Shown here: positions 34,905 through 42,277 of the stretch, in pieces
How the letters are laid out: each line of letters opens with the position of its first letter
Numbering within the stretch: position 1 is the first letter of the stretch
Virus record (IMG/VR): IMGVR_UViG_3300043446_003513
Coordinates: 1 to 64,000 of that record
DNA from: a virus
Strand: one strand, 5' to 3'
DNA: 64,000 nucleotides
The notes under the pieces: model-generated
Databases searched by the model: none
Told to the model about the DNA's origin: nothing
Seen by the model: only the letters and a program-made list of their open reading frames with translations
Translations under genes and position numbers: made by a program

Positions 34905-34931
34905 ATACGCACCAACAACGAAAGGTAAAAA

Positions 34932-35225
34932 ATGGAACAACCGCTTATCAGCAAAATGCTTGACCACGCTATTGAGGCTATTCACTCTGATGATGTTACA
35001 GAATCTGCTCGTCGTATTATCAATACAGAATACGCAAATGTTGATGATAAGATTCGTGACCTCTTTGCTTACTCGCAAGAACTCTGCTCAATGTTCATCA
35101 CCAAATATCTTTGTGCTAACTACACCGATGAGCAAATCGAGCAACTACAAAATGATGTTGAGGAATATATGGGCTATCAACTCAGCGATGAAATTGAGCA
35201 ATTCCTACTTGCTGGGGGTGAGTAA
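34932..35225 (+). CDS. 97-residue helical protein
   Basis: All-helical, acidic (HAIEAIHSDDVTESARRIIN; DEQIEQLQNDVEEYMGYQL). SD AACGAAAGG. First of three coupled genes. Not recognised. Confidence 0.66.
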   Translation: MEQPLISKMLDHAIEAIHSDDVTESARRIINTEYANVDDKIRDLFAYSQELCSMFITKYLCANYTDEQIEQLQNDVEEYMGYQLSDEIEQFLLAGGE

Positions 35226-35226
35226 T

Positions 35227-35439
35227 ATGGAGAATAAGTTTATTCACGAAACAACAGTTGTGTTTCAGCACGAAATCTCTCTTGATGAATTTTCAGAAAT
35301 TCTACAATATGGTGAGGAGCATATCAAATCAATGCTCGACACTATGGTGTATGAAATTTTCAAGTTGCGAGAAACTGAAGCCGAAGTAAACGAACACGGA
35401 ACCAAGGCGTTTTGTAGAATCAAGGAGGTGTCTCGATGA
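35227..35439 (+). CDS. 70-residue hypothetical protein
   Basis: ETTVVFQHEISLDEFSEILQ and later IFKLRETEAEVNEHG. One base after the previous stop. Confidence 0.62.
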   Translation: MENKFIHETTVVFQHEISLDEFSEILQYGEEHIKSMLDTMVYEIFKLRETEAEVNEHGTKAFCRIKEVSR

Positions 35440-35540
35440 GCTTAGAAACACTACAGTATCTTTGCGAAGTTTTCGATTGGTCAACTGATGTAGATAATGA
35501 AGGTCAACTAATTATTTACACGGGAATCTATAACTCGTAA
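35436..35540 (+). CDS. 34-residue hypothetical protein
   Basis: ETLQYLCEVFDWSTDVDNEG. ATGA overlap and SD AAGGAGGTG. Last gene of its small operon, followed by a hairpin. Confidence 0.52.
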   Translation: MSLETLQYLCEVFDWSTDVDNEGQLIIYTGIYNS

Positions 35541-35550
35541 TGTTGGGAAG

Positions 35551-35566
35551 CCGCCCTTCGGGGCGG
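35551..35566 (+). terminator. Hairpin after small operon
   Basis: CCGCCC-TTCG-GGGCGG, a very stable tetraloop hairpin, then CCCACTCTTTTGCGGGG and five Ts (35570-35591), which may form a second terminator stem. Confidence 0.65.
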
Positions 35567-35609
35567 TGATCCCACTCTTTTGCGGGGTTTTTGATCGTGT
35601 TACGTAGTT

Positions 35610-35639
35610 ATAGAAAATGTCCCTGCCATGTGGTAGAAT
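35610..35639 (+). promoter_or_regulatory. TGTCCCTG-type promoter
   Basis: TGTCCCTG (35618-35625), 8 bases, TAGAAT (35634-35639). The -35 is weak. Same spacing as the TGTCGGTG promoters with a changed core. Confidence 0.6.
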
Positions 35640-35665
35640 AATCCCACCAAGAACGAAAGGCAACA

Positions 35666-36382
35666 ATGAAACTCAAACGCTCTAACGATAGGAAGGTCGC
35701 TAATGCGGTATCGAAAAACGGAAAAACACCCGCTATTGCTAATACTTTTGGGCTACCTGCTGGGAAGAATTTCTCATGTCCTGGCGCTACTAGCGTATGC
35801 GAAAGTGTCTGCTACGCAGGAAAGCTTGAAAAACTCTACAAAGGAGTAAAAAATAATCTTCTCCATAACTGGGAATTACTAAAAGACGCTGATTTTGATA
35901 GCATGCTCTTATTGCTTGACGATATGATTGTAGATTTCATTGATGATTGCACTAAGCGTAATGCGCCTAAATTATTCCGCATTCATTGGGATGGCGATTT
36001 CTTCTCCGATACTTATGCGTACGCATGGCGTGTAATTATTACTAATCACCCAGATGTTCAATTCTGGGTATACACTCGTGTAAAGTCTGCCGCCGAGATT
36101 CTTCAAGGCATTGAAAACTTATCTCTTTATTATTCTACCGATTCAGAAAATAAAGATATCGCTCAAGAATTATCTAATAAGGGCGTAAAGCTTGCATACC
36201 TTGCTACAACTTTTGCAATGGCAAAGGAAGACATGCTAAACCTTATCGGAAAGTCTGGTGTAAAGTGTCCTGAGAATAATAAAAAGATTCCGCTAATATC
36301 AGTCAACGGGTCTGCGTGTGTTACTTGCGGGCAATGCGTATATGAGCGTAACGATATTCTATTCTCCGCAACTAAAAAATAA
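35666..36382 (+). CDS. GP88-like protein
   Basis: 238 residues. KTPAIANTFGLPAGKNFSCP followed by C-ESVCYAG and a C-terminal SACVTCGQC cluster match the actinophage GP88 family, whose fold resembles radical-SAM-like or iron-sulfur proteins. The middle has FRIHWDGDFFSDTYAYAW. Activity is unknown. SD AACGAAAGG. Confidence 0.82.
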   Translation: MKLKRSNDRKVANAVSKNGKTPAIANTFGLPAGKNFSCPGATSVCESVCYAGKLEKLYKGVKNNLLHNWELLKDADFDSMLLLLDDMIVDFIDDCTKRNAPKLFRIHWDGDFFSDTYAYAWRVIITNHPDVQFWVYTRVKSAAEILQGIENLSLYYSTDSENKDIAQELSNKGVKLAYLATTFAMAKEDMLNLIGKSGVKCPENNKKIPLISVNGSACVTCGQCVYERNDILFSATKK

Positions 36383-36396
36383 GGAAGGAAAAATAA

Positions 36397-36531
36397 ATGG
36401 ATCAAGATGTAAAAGATTGGGAAGATCGTATAGAGCTCTCTCATATTGAACAATTAGAAAAGTTTGGCTGGTGTGTTTGCGAAGATACAAATGGAGAAGG
36501 CCAAATGGCAGAGGATTGCCCTCCTAATTAG
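36397..36531 (+). CDS. 44-residue acidic protein
   Basis: Helical, acidic (DVKDWEDRIELSHIEQLEKF), with CVC and one later Cys. SD AAGGAAGG. The stop lies inside a perfect palindrome. Confidence 0.55.
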   Translation: MDQDVKDWEDRIELSHIEQLEKFGWCVCEDTNGEGQMAEDCPPN

Positions 36532-36537
36532 GAGGGC
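36518..36537. terminator. 20-bp perfect palindrome at gene end
   Basis: GCCCTCCT and AGGAGGGC around AATT. It includes the stop codon of 36397-36531. A following CCCACTATTTTGGGGGG may add a T-rich terminator. Could also be an operator. Confidence 0.6.
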
Positions 36538-36598
36538 CCACTATTTTGGGGGGTCTTGTCAAGTGTTACGGACATCACATTTATTTTCCTGGATTGCC

Positions 36599-36628
36599 TT
36601 TACAAATGTCGGTGGGGTCGAGTATAAT
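36599..36628 (+). promoter_or_regulatory. TGTCGGTG-type promoter
   Basis: TTTACA (36599-36604), TGTCGGTG (36607-36614), 8 bases, TATAAT (36623-36628). Upstream block: TGTTACGGACATCACA and TTTCCTGGATT. Confidence 0.8.
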
Positions 36629-36671
36629 ATACCCATAACTTCATACAACTACTATCGAAAGGAAATGCCAC

Positions 36672-37091
36672 ATGGCAAGAGGTAAAGCAATAAATGTAAA
36701 GATTGCCACAGCAAAGGTAATCAAAGCACTAGAAACAAAGTTAGCACAAATCAAAAAAGACAAGGCTAACCAAAAATCTAACGAGGAAAAGTATAAGAAG
36801 GAAGTTGAGAAGTGGGGCAAAGAACTTGCCAAACTTGCGCTTACTAAAATTAGTAAGGCAGAAAATCTTTCTGCCACTACGCGATATAACAATGATGTTT
36901 ATATCAACTTTACTTTACCTGCTGGAACCATCACAGTACCTGATGAGCCCGAAAGAAATTTCGAGGTAATTTATGACCACAACTATCGTGAGATGGTAGA
37001 GGAAATTGAGAACGCAATTCGTATTCTCAAAATGACCGACGAGGAAACAGTAAGCACCTCAACTTACAACTCTATCGCTAAATATCTCTAA
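36672..37091 (+). CDS. 139-residue hypothetical protein
   Basis: Residues 10-70 are a Lys-rich coiled coil (KVIKALETKLAQIKKDKANQ); residues 70-139 form an alpha/beta part (YNNDVYINFTLPAGTITVPD). SD TCGAAAGGA. I recall similar proteins in actinophages but know no function. Confidence 0.68.
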   Translation: MARGKAINVKIATAKVIKALETKLAQIKKDKANQKSNEEKYKKEVEKWGKELAKLALTKISKAENLSATTRYNNDVYINFTLPAGTITVPDEPERNFEVIYDHNYREMVEEIENAIRILKMTDEETVSTSTYNSIAKYL

Positions 37092-37097
37092 CTAGAA

Positions 37098-37126
37098 TTG
37101 GGGAGGGACACGGACACCCTCCCCAA
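37098..37126 (+). terminator. 10-bp hairpin after gene
   Basis: TTGGGGAGGG (37098-37107) and CCCTCCCCAA (37117-37126), 9-base loop. No strong T-run; the next bases are AATAT. Confidence 0.55.
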
Positions 37127-37296
37127 ATATCCGCTAGGCGGTTTGGTGCTGAGCAACACCTAAGGTAAAAATGGCTACCTCACCTGAGTATGTGAAGGCT
37201 AAACTACTCACCAAGTGTATCTCCCAGTGCCATGGCGAGGGAGGCAGTTCCTGAGCATGAACTGAAACTGCTCACCACTACTAACAAAGGAAAGAA
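37127..37296 (+). other. Structured leader-like region before 37297
   Basis: No TGTCGGTG promoter is seen here. It holds several short stems: GGTG-CTGAGCAA-CACC, AGGTA-AAAATGGC-TACCT and CAGTTC-CTGAGCAT-GAACTG, and repeated CTCACC. A 27-codon frame (37171-37254, MATSPEYVKAK start) also fits. It may be a structured leader or a second small RNA. Confidence 0.35.
37171..37254 (+). CDS. Possible 27-residue peptide
   Basis: MATSPEYVKAKLLTKC start with two Cys; weak SD TAAGG. It could be a chance frame in a structured RNA. Confidence 0.25.
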   Translation: MATSPEYVKAKLLTKCISQCHGEGGSS

Positions 37297-37557
37297 ATGG
37301 CAAACCGATATCGAGTAGAGATATTCGACGAAATGAAGTCAAACGATTTGACGATTTACTCAGATACAAATGTTGATAAGGATTTACTAACTGAAATGGT
37401 ATTTAGTAATATCAGCAAGTTTGAGGGAAATATCAGCGCATTCGTTTATGATAATGAAAAAAAGAAAAAGACAACTGTTCTAATCCTTCCTTGGGAAACT
37501 GTAAGAAACATCAACTCCAAAATTCGTTGGGGATATGAGGCGCTGGGTCTCTCCTGA
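37297..37557 (+). CDS. 86-residue hypothetical protein
   Basis: ANRYRVEIFDEMKSNDLTIY and SAFVYDNEKKKKTTVLILPW suggest a small alpha/beta fold. SD AACAAAGGAA, a variant of the shared sequence. Unknown. Confidence 0.65.
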   Translation: MANRYRVEIFDEMKSNDLTIYSDTNVDKDLLTEMVFSNISKFEGNISAFVYDNEKKKKTTVLILPWETVRNINSKIRWGYEALGLS

Positions 37558-37629
37558 GATCCAGTTGCCCACGTTTTTGTGGCCACATTTTATCTGTTAC
37601 GTACGCGATCAACATTCCCCAAAATAAGC

Positions 37630-37658
37630 TTTACAATGTCGTACCCTGCTGATATAAT
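37630..37658 (+). promoter_or_regulatory. TGTCGTAC-type promoter
   Basis: TTTACA (37630-37635), TGTCGTAC (37637-37644), 8 bases, TATAAT (37653-37658). Upstream block: CCCACGTTTTTGTGGCCAC, TGTTACGTA, ATTCCCCAAAA. Confidence 0.75.
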
Positions 37659-37685
37659 TCAACTAATCTAATCGAAAGGAAACCA

Positions 37686-38693
37686 ATGGCTCATAATCTC
37701 GAAGTCGAGAATGGCGAAGTTGCTTTTGCGCTACGCGGAACCCCCGCTTGGCACAATCTCGCCAATCGTATTTTCTCACAAGATGAGGAAGTATCTACAC
37801 AAACAATGCTATCAGAAGCGAAACTATCTAATTGGGATGTTCGCCTATCTCCAGTAACCGACCACATTCCTAGCGAATGGAATGATGTTAGCGGGGCACA
37901 ATATGTTCTTCGTACTAACCCATTCAATCAAGGAACTGATGTTCTATCCGTAGTTGGTTCTCGCTATCAAGTAATTCAGAATGAAGATTTATTTTCGTTT
38001 GCTGATAATGTTCTTGACGGGGATTCCCGTTGCGCTTGGGAATCTGCTGGTTCTCTAAAGAATGGTAAAGTTGTATTCGGCTCTCTTACTGTTCCCCGCG
38101 AAATGGTGTTAGACCCACAAGGTGCTAACGATACAACTAAACTGTATCTTATCGTTTGGACTTCACACGATGGTTCTGTTGCGGTTCAGGCAGCAATTAC
38201 TCCTGTTCGTGTTGTATGCCAAAATACTCTCAATCTTGCTATGCGTAACGCTAAACAATCATTCAAGATTCGCCACACGCAGACCGCTGACGGCAAGATT
38301 CAAGTTGCCCGCGAAACCCTCGGACTTACATTCGGATATTTTGATGAGTTTGAGAAACAAGCGCAGGAACTATTCAAGCAAGAGATTTCCGACAAGGATT
38401 TTTCTAAACTGCTAACCACTATCTATCCTAAGCCAGAGGCTGACGCTAAAAATGCTCTCAAGCGTTGGGAAAATAAAGTCGTATTGCTTGATGACCTTTA
38501 TTTCAATTCACCTACCAATGCTAACATCAAGGGCACAAAGTGGGGAGCGTTCAATGCGCTAACTGAACGCCTTGATTATTTCCGTTCAACTCGTAAGAGC
38601 AATACGGAATCTAAATGGGCTTCCGCTTCAGGGTTTGACCCAATCATTACTGCCGAAAAGAATAAGATTCTTCAGGTTGTAAAAGCGTTCTAG
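37686..38693 (+). CDS. DUF932 protein (phage/plasmid-like)
   Basis: 335 residues. TPAWHNLANRIFSQDEEVST, YVLRTNPFNQGTDVLSVVGS and the TPVRVVCQNTLNLAMRNAKQ block are hallmarks of the DUF932/TIGR03299 family found in phages and plasmids, often near replication or anti-restriction genes. Function unknown. It is the largest gene of the early region and stands alone behind its promoter. Confidence 0.9.
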   Translation: MAHNLEVENGEVAFALRGTPAWHNLANRIFSQDEEVSTQTMLSEAKLSNWDVRLSPVTDHIPSEWNDVSGAQYVLRTNPFNQGTDVLSVVGSRYQVIQNEDLFSFADNVLDGDSRCAWESAGSLKNGKVVFGSLTVPREMVLDPQGANDTTKLYLIVWTSHDGSVAVQAAITPVRVVCQNTLNLAMRNAKQSFKIRHTQTADGKIQVARETLGLTFGYFDEFEKQAQELFKQEISDKDFSKLLTTIYPKPEADAKNALKRWENKVVLLDDLYFNSPTNANIKGTKWGAFNALTERLDYFRSTRKSNTESKWASASGFDPIITAEKNKILQVVKAF

Positions 38694-38730
38694 TACGCAA
38701 CTCCTGGGTATGAGTATAAACTGCCTTCCT

Positions 38731-38803
38731 GGCCCATTAGCTTAGCGGTTAAAGCGCTACCCTGTCACGGTAGAGATCGTCGGTTCAAATCCGATATGGG
38801 TCG
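38731..38803 (+). tRNA. tRNA-Asp (GTC)
   Basis: 73 bases; acceptor GGCCCAT/ATGGGTC, anticodon loop CTGTCAC, T-loop GTTCAAATC. No CCA encoded. It lies between DUF932 and the next promoter. Confidence 0.93.
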
Positions 38804-38864
38804 CCCCCAAAATCATGGGTGCAAAAATGCTTTTACGCAACCCAAAAATATTTTCCCGAAATGC

Positions 38865-38893
38865 TTGATATTGTCAGTGGCCTCGTGTATACT
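38865..38893 (+). promoter_or_regulatory. TGTCAGTG-type promoter
   Basis: TTGATA (38865-38870), TGTCAGTG (38872-38879), 8 bases, TATACT (38888-38893). Upstream: TTTTACGCA and TTCCCGAAAT. Confidence 0.75.
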
Positions 38894-38920
38894 TCTGCCA
38901 ACAGAACGAAAGGAATAAAT

Positions 38921-39382
38921 ATGGACGAGTTTGTAGAGTTATCATATGATGAGTGGGTAGATACTTATAGGCCTATCAAAAATCATATTGACCCAAATGC
39001 TTCTATGGACGGCTATATGTTTGAGACGTATGATTCAGAGAAAGACTTTGTAAAGCAATCTTTCCCCGAATATATTTGGACTTATGGCGATGGTGATGAC
39101 GGCGGTATGTATATTTGGAATGGTTATGGAATTGTAAATCGCATTGGTTATTTTGTAACTGAGATTCCTTGCCCGCCAAAAACTACTATTCAGGTATTGG
39201 TATCTCATAACTGGTATTACTGCGAGAGCTGCGGTTCAGAAACAGAAGACCCAGATAATCTAATTAGAGATTCATTTCAGGATATTGACTTAGATAAGTG
39301 TCCTAACTGTGCTACCGCTGAGGAGCTAACAACCGCTGGCTTTACTCAAATAAGAGAAGGGCTCTGGAGCGTGGGTCAGTAA
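38921..39382 (+). CDS. Zinc-ribbon hypothetical protein
   Basis: 153 residues from ATG 38921 (AACGAAAGGA upstream). The N-terminal 100 residues are acidic and aromatic; the C-terminus has CESC and CPNC, a zinc ribbon. Unknown function. Confidence 0.68.
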   Translation: MDEFVELSYDEWVDTYRPIKNHIDPNASMDGYMFETYDSEKDFVKQSFPEYIWTYGDGDDGGMYIWNGYGIVNRIGYFVTEIPCPPKTTIQVLVSHNWYYCESCGSETEDPDNLIRDSFQDIDLDKCPNCATAEELTTAGFTQIREGLWSVGQ

Positions 39383-39406
39383 TGACCCACAGGATCGTGG
39401 CGAGAC

Positions 39407-39435
39407 TTGTGCTTGTCAGTGGCAACTGCTATACT
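39407..39435 (+). promoter_or_regulatory. TGTCAGTG-type promoter
   Basis: TTGTGC, 17-base spacer with TGTCAGTG (39414-39421), 8 bases, TATACT (39430-39435). The start-associated sequence AACGAAAGGAAG follows, the best match to the small RNA loop. Confidence 0.72.
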
Positions 39436-39460
39436 ACACCCAATCAACGAAAGGAAGGCA

Positions 39461-39883
39461 ATGTACCAAGACAATAACCCAATTGTCGATAAACCGATAC
39501 CGACATTGGAAGAGCAATACAAGCAAGAAATGGAATTAAGATATGGTAGCGAAATTACTATATTAAACAATAAGTTACACGACCGTAATCAACGCATATC
39601 TGATTTCAACACTAACATCAACGCTGTTCGTGATTATCTAGTTGAGAATTATGATGAACTAGAAGGTCACGCTGATTCTATCGCCGACCTTCTTGGCGTA
39701 GATTTAACTAAAACAACTACTTTCACAGTTGTCGCAACTTACACAGTTGAAATTACTCACGACATTAATCATTTGCCAACTGACTTTGATTTCGCAATTG
39801 GTTGGTCTAATGGACTTGAATACAATGGTGAAGGCGACATTGAAATTATTGATTCAGACATAACTGAGATTCACGAGGTATAA
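39461..39883 (+). CDS. 140-residue hypothetical protein
   Basis: Coiled-coil (LNNKLHDRNQRISDFNTNIN) then a beta domain (TFTVVATYTVEITHDI). This coiled-coil plus FTV-TYTVE layout recurs in actinophage early proteins. It heads a five-gene operon to 40859. Confidence 0.7.
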   Translation: MYQDNNPIVDKPIPTLEEQYKQEMELRYGSEITILNNKLHDRNQRISDFNTNINAVRDYLVENYDELEGHADSIADLLGVDLTKTTTFTVVATYTVEITHDINHLPTDFDFAIGWSNGLEYNGEGDIEIIDSDITEIHEV

Positions 39884-40113
39884 TGTTCTATCGACTTAAG
39901 GCAAAGAATAAGGTCTCATTTAATGGGGCCTTATTCACCGCAGACATAAATGGACTTGACCCTGATAACTTTAACCCAAAAGAATATATATTTGAAATTG
40001 GAACGGGAAAGGTGGAAAAAGTTTCACGCTTGATTTCTCAATACAATTTAGATATACTTGTCGAATCGGACTACGCACCAAATCAATATGCGTATCTAGT
40101 GGAAGGGGTATAA
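39883..40113 (+). CDS. 76-residue hypothetical protein
   Basis: MFYRLKAKNKVSFNGALFTA and later VSRLISQYNLDILVESDYAP. TAATG overlap with the gene before it. Unknown. Confidence 0.62.
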   Translation: MFYRLKAKNKVSFNGALFTADINGLDPDNFNPKEYIFEIGTGKVEKVSRLISQYNLDILVESDYAPNQYAYLVEGV

Positions 40114-40262
40114 TGTCTGACAGTTATCAAGAAGGATACGCAGACGGCTATAAGTTTGCTCGTGATGAAATCATTGAGAAACTAAGAGAAATAGATATTG
40201 ACGATATCGATGGCTGGCTATTAGATAAGTTATCTGACATGATTGAGAGAAACGACATATGA
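40113..40262 (+). CDS. 49-residue hypothetical protein
   Basis: YQEGYADGYKFARDEIIEKL is a helix with G/Y spacing seen in many small phage proteins; acidic end. Coupled at both ends by overlapping codons. Confidence 0.58.
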   Translation: MSDSYQEGYADGYKFARDEIIEKLREIDIDDIDGWLLDKLSDMIERNDI

Positions 40263-40453
40263 CAGAAGAATGGATCGGCTGCGATAAATGTTCAGTAGCA
40301 CAGGCTAGGTATTTATTGAGAGGTGTTGAAGGGGATTTATATTTCTGCCACCACCACTATAACAGTTTCAAGGGTGGCCTAGACAAATGGTCCTTTGAAA
40401 TGATAGAATTGAACAAGAAGGAAGAAACACCACAACTAGAAAAGGCGGAATAA
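40259..40453 (+). CDS. Small zinc-finger protein
   Basis: 64 residues with CDKC and CHHHY, a Cys/His site often seen in actinophage DUF7455-type proteins (the name is from memory). Acidic C-terminus. Confidence 0.65.
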   Translation: MTEEWIGCDKCSVAQARYLLRGVEGDLYFCHHHYNSFKGGLDKWSFEMIELNKKEETPQLEKAE

Positions 40454-40454
40454 T

Positions 40455-40859
40455 ATGGGAGACAGAGCAAACTTTGGATTTGTGCAGCCTAACGGTCACA
40501 CAATTGTATTGTATGGGCACTGGGCTGGTGAGAATATGCTAGCTAATTTAGCAGATGCAGTTAATGCAGCTCGTCCTCGTTGGGGCGATTCATCATATGC
40601 GACACGTATTGCAATTAGTCAATTAATTGGCAATGAATGGAACGGTGAGCTTGGCTGGGGTTTGGCCGTAGATGAGATTCTAGACAATGAGCACCACATT
40701 GCAATTGTTGATTTTGAACAGCAAATATTTTCTCTTCATCCTGAGGATGAGCACGTCAACAAGGATAACAAGGTTAGGGGAATGCGTAATGAACCTAAAT
40801 TCACCATGGACCTAGATTCATTTGTGAATAAATATGGAGACGTTGTAGTTGGCGTTTGA
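40455..40859 (+). CDS. Conserved actinophage protein
   Basis: 134 residues. MGDRANFGFVQPNGHTIVLY, GHWAGENMLANLADAVNAAR and SYATRIAISQLIGNEWNGEL are strongly conserved lines that I recall in many actinobacteriophages. No known function. Its end contains the -35 region of the small RNA promoter. Confidence 0.75.
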   Translation: MGDRANFGFVQPNGHTIVLYGHWAGENMLANLADAVNAARPRWGDSSYATRIAISQLIGNEWNGELGWGLAVDEILDNEHHIAIVDFEQQIFSLHPEDEHVNKDNKVRGMRNEPKFTMDLDSFVNKYGDVVVGV

Positions 40860-40885
40860 CATATTAGCCGAAGTTATTCTATAAT
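40856..40885 (+). promoter_or_regulatory. Promoter of small RNA candidate 2
   Basis: TTGACA (40856-40861), 18-base spacer, TATAAT (40880-40885), both boxes consensus. It lacks TGTCGGTG, so it is controlled differently from the regulon. Confidence 0.82.
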
Positions 40886-40891
40886 ATGAAT

Positions 40892-41038
40892 AGGTCTTCC
40901 AGGGCCTATTCATTATAGGTAAGGTGCCGCTACTAGGTCTATCACCGAGTGGCTAAGTAAGGCAAGCGTTCTTCCTTTCGTTTCGCTAGCAGCCTACCAC
41001 ATTAATCCCCGCAGCTTATGTTGCGGGGATCTTATTTT
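40892..41038 (+). ncRNA. Small RNA candidate 2 with anti-RBS loop
   Basis: About 147 bases with no useful reading frame. The 5' end can fold as ATAGG/CCTAT. The segment 40960-40998 can form a long hairpin: GTA-GGC-AGCG on one side and CGCT-GCC-TAC on the other, with a loop TTCTTCCTTTCGTTT. CTTCCTTTCGTT (40971-40982) is the exact complement of AACGAAAGGAAG, found before start codons of the early genes. It ends in a strong terminator. Likely a trans-acting translation regulator; target pairing is inferred. Confidence 0.7.
41005..41038 (+). terminator. Rho-independent terminator
   Basis: ATCCCCGCA (41005-41013) and TGCGGGGAT (41022-41030) then CTTATTTT. Confidence 0.85.
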
Positions 41039-41125
41039 GCCCATAAAAAATAGGGTAACAACTTTGTCTTACGGAGTCAAGTTCAATTTTCCCGAAATTT
41101 GTGATAACGATCACACGAAATTGGG

Positions 41126-41155
41126 TGGACAATTGTCAGTGTCTTGATATATAAT
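41126..41155 (+). promoter_or_regulatory. TGTCAGTG-type promoter
   Basis: TGGACA (41126-41131), TGTCAGTG (41134-41141), 8 bases, TATAAT (41150-41155). Upstream block: CTTACGGAG and TTTCCCGAAAT. Confidence 0.78.
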
Positions 41156-41178
41156 TATGCCATAACGAAAGGAAAATT

Positions 41179-41427
41179 ATGGAAGAAGTATATGTTGAAA
41201 GAGTAGAATCTTTAGTTAACTATATAGAGATACACTTAACTAGTTTACAGCAAGACCTAGATAAACTATCTGAGCAAATGGAAAAGTATGATGAGGATTC
41301 TAAGGCTCACCGCTCTATGGATGAAGAGTATCTTTATTTAAGTGGACAGATTACTGCCGCCAGCCATTTATTGTCGGTGGTCAATGATACAATGGTCACC
41401 TGGAAAAGGGAGAAAAATAATGGCTGA
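41179..41427 (+). CDS. 82-residue coiled-coil protein
   Basis: VNYIEIHLTSLQQDLDKLSE and ITAASHLLSVV suggest a helical hairpin. SD AACGAAAGGA. A second promoter lies inside its 3' end. Related in style to 42270 and 42541. Unknown. Confidence 0.65.
   Translation: MEEVYVERVESLVNYIEIHLTSLQQDLDKLSEQMEKYDEDSKAHRSMDEEYLYLSGQITAASHLLSVVNDTMVTWKREKNNG
41365..41393 (+). promoter_or_regulatory. TGTCGGTG-type promoter inside a gene
   Basis: TGTCGGTG (41372-41379), 8 bases, TACAAT (41388-41393), inside the end of 41179-41427 and 27 bases before ATG 41420. The same motif coding within a gene shows that it is kept for regulation. Confidence 0.65.
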
Positions 41428-41659
41428 TGTTTCATTCTTAGAAAATGAAAACCAAATGGTAATTGACGCAGAATTACAAACAATTGCCGAACAACTACTA
41501 GAGGACTGGCTCTATGAAAATTTGAATGAGGGTCAATTTTATGCTGATTGGCGTATTGCTTCTATGTCTGATAGTAATTACTTAAAAGGTAGATTTAATC
41601 AATTCTATAACTTACAGCCTGATAGCGATTATTATATTGAGTGGGATGAGGAGAAGTAA
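41420..41659 (+). CDS. 79-residue acidic protein
   Basis: Starts at ATG 41420 (MADVSFLENENQ); overlaps the previous gene by 8 bases. AELQTIAEQLLEDWLYENLN is an acidic helix. Unknown. Confidence 0.62.
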   Translation: MADVSFLENENQMVIDAELQTIAEQLLEDWLYENLNEGQFYADWRIASMSDSNYLKGRFNQFYNLQPDSDYYIEWDEEK

Positions 41660-41808
41660 TGTTAGGTTATAACTATCAAGATATACAAGATATGGGTGTT
41701 GGATTATCATGGGCTATTGATAATGCCCCCGCTGATATGAAAACTAGTTTATTAGAAATATGGAATTTCTTTGAAGGACTACTAGCAGAAGGGTATGTTG
41801 CAGAATAA
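41659..41808 (+). CDS. 49-residue hypothetical protein
   Basis: YNYQDIQDMGVGLSWAIDNA then a helix. TAATG overlaps at both ends. Unknown. Confidence 0.56.
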   Translation: MLGYNYQDIQDMGVGLSWAIDNAPADMKTSLLEIWNFFEGLLAEGYVAE

Positions 41809-41999
41809 TGGAAGATGAAGAATTATTTACTTTCTTTGCTACTATGTATGATAAGTTTGGTCAATTTGCTGTAATTGACTTTGTTAGGTCCCGCCAAGAA
41901 AATATGCAGTTACAACATATTCATTGGCAAGACTGTAATGGTTGTGACTGGCACACCCCTTATTTAAATACTAATTGTTTGGTTTGTGGAGGATACTAA
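41808..41999 (+). CDS. 63-residue zinc-knuckle protein
   Basis: Helical start (LFTFFATMYDKFGQFAVIDF) and C-NGCDWH ... CLVCGG end, a four-cysteine site. Translationally coupled. Confidence 0.6.
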   Translation: MEDEELFTFFATMYDKFGQFAVIDFVRSRQENMQLQHIHWQDCNGCDWHTPYLNTNCLVCGGY

Positions 42000-42277
42000 T
42001 GGGAAGCAATATGGCATATGAGTTAGCAAATTCTGATCTAAGTATGGAAAGGGCTATTGGATATCACTTACAGGGTAATCATTATCCACCCGTCCCGCTC
42101 ACCATGGTCCAACCTTGCCTTGATGCAATTCAAGCATATTGGGAAGATGAAATAGATAGGGAGATTGCAATGCCAGAGGGTGTCTCATATAAAGGTAGAG
42201 ATACCGCACCTGCCTGGGCAATAATCGAACAGCACCACCTTGACGCTTGGATATCTCATGAGGAGGAATATGACTGA
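41999..42277 (+). CDS. 92-residue actinophage protein
   Basis: From ATG 41999 (TAATG). LQGNHYPPVPLTMVQPCLDA and the acidic APAWAIIEQHHLDAWISHEE line resemble a family of actinophage early proteins. Function unknown. Confidence 0.68.
   Translation: MGSNMAYELANSDLSMERAIGYHLQGNHYPPVPLTMVQPCLDAIQAYWEDEIDREIAMPEGVSYKGRDTAPAWAIIEQHHLDAWISHEEEYD

Noticed and set aside
34882-35439. 185-codon frame starting before 34932
   Set aside because: Its first part is an out-of-frame shadow of 34932-35225; only the last 70 codons are real and have their own ATG at 35227.
38122-38415. 97-codon frame inside the DUF932 gene
   Set aside because: Out-of-frame shadow within a strongly conserved gene.
40886-40920. 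Ten-codon frame at the start of small RNA 2
   Set aside because: The ATG directly touches the -10 box and would lie upstream of the expected transcript start.
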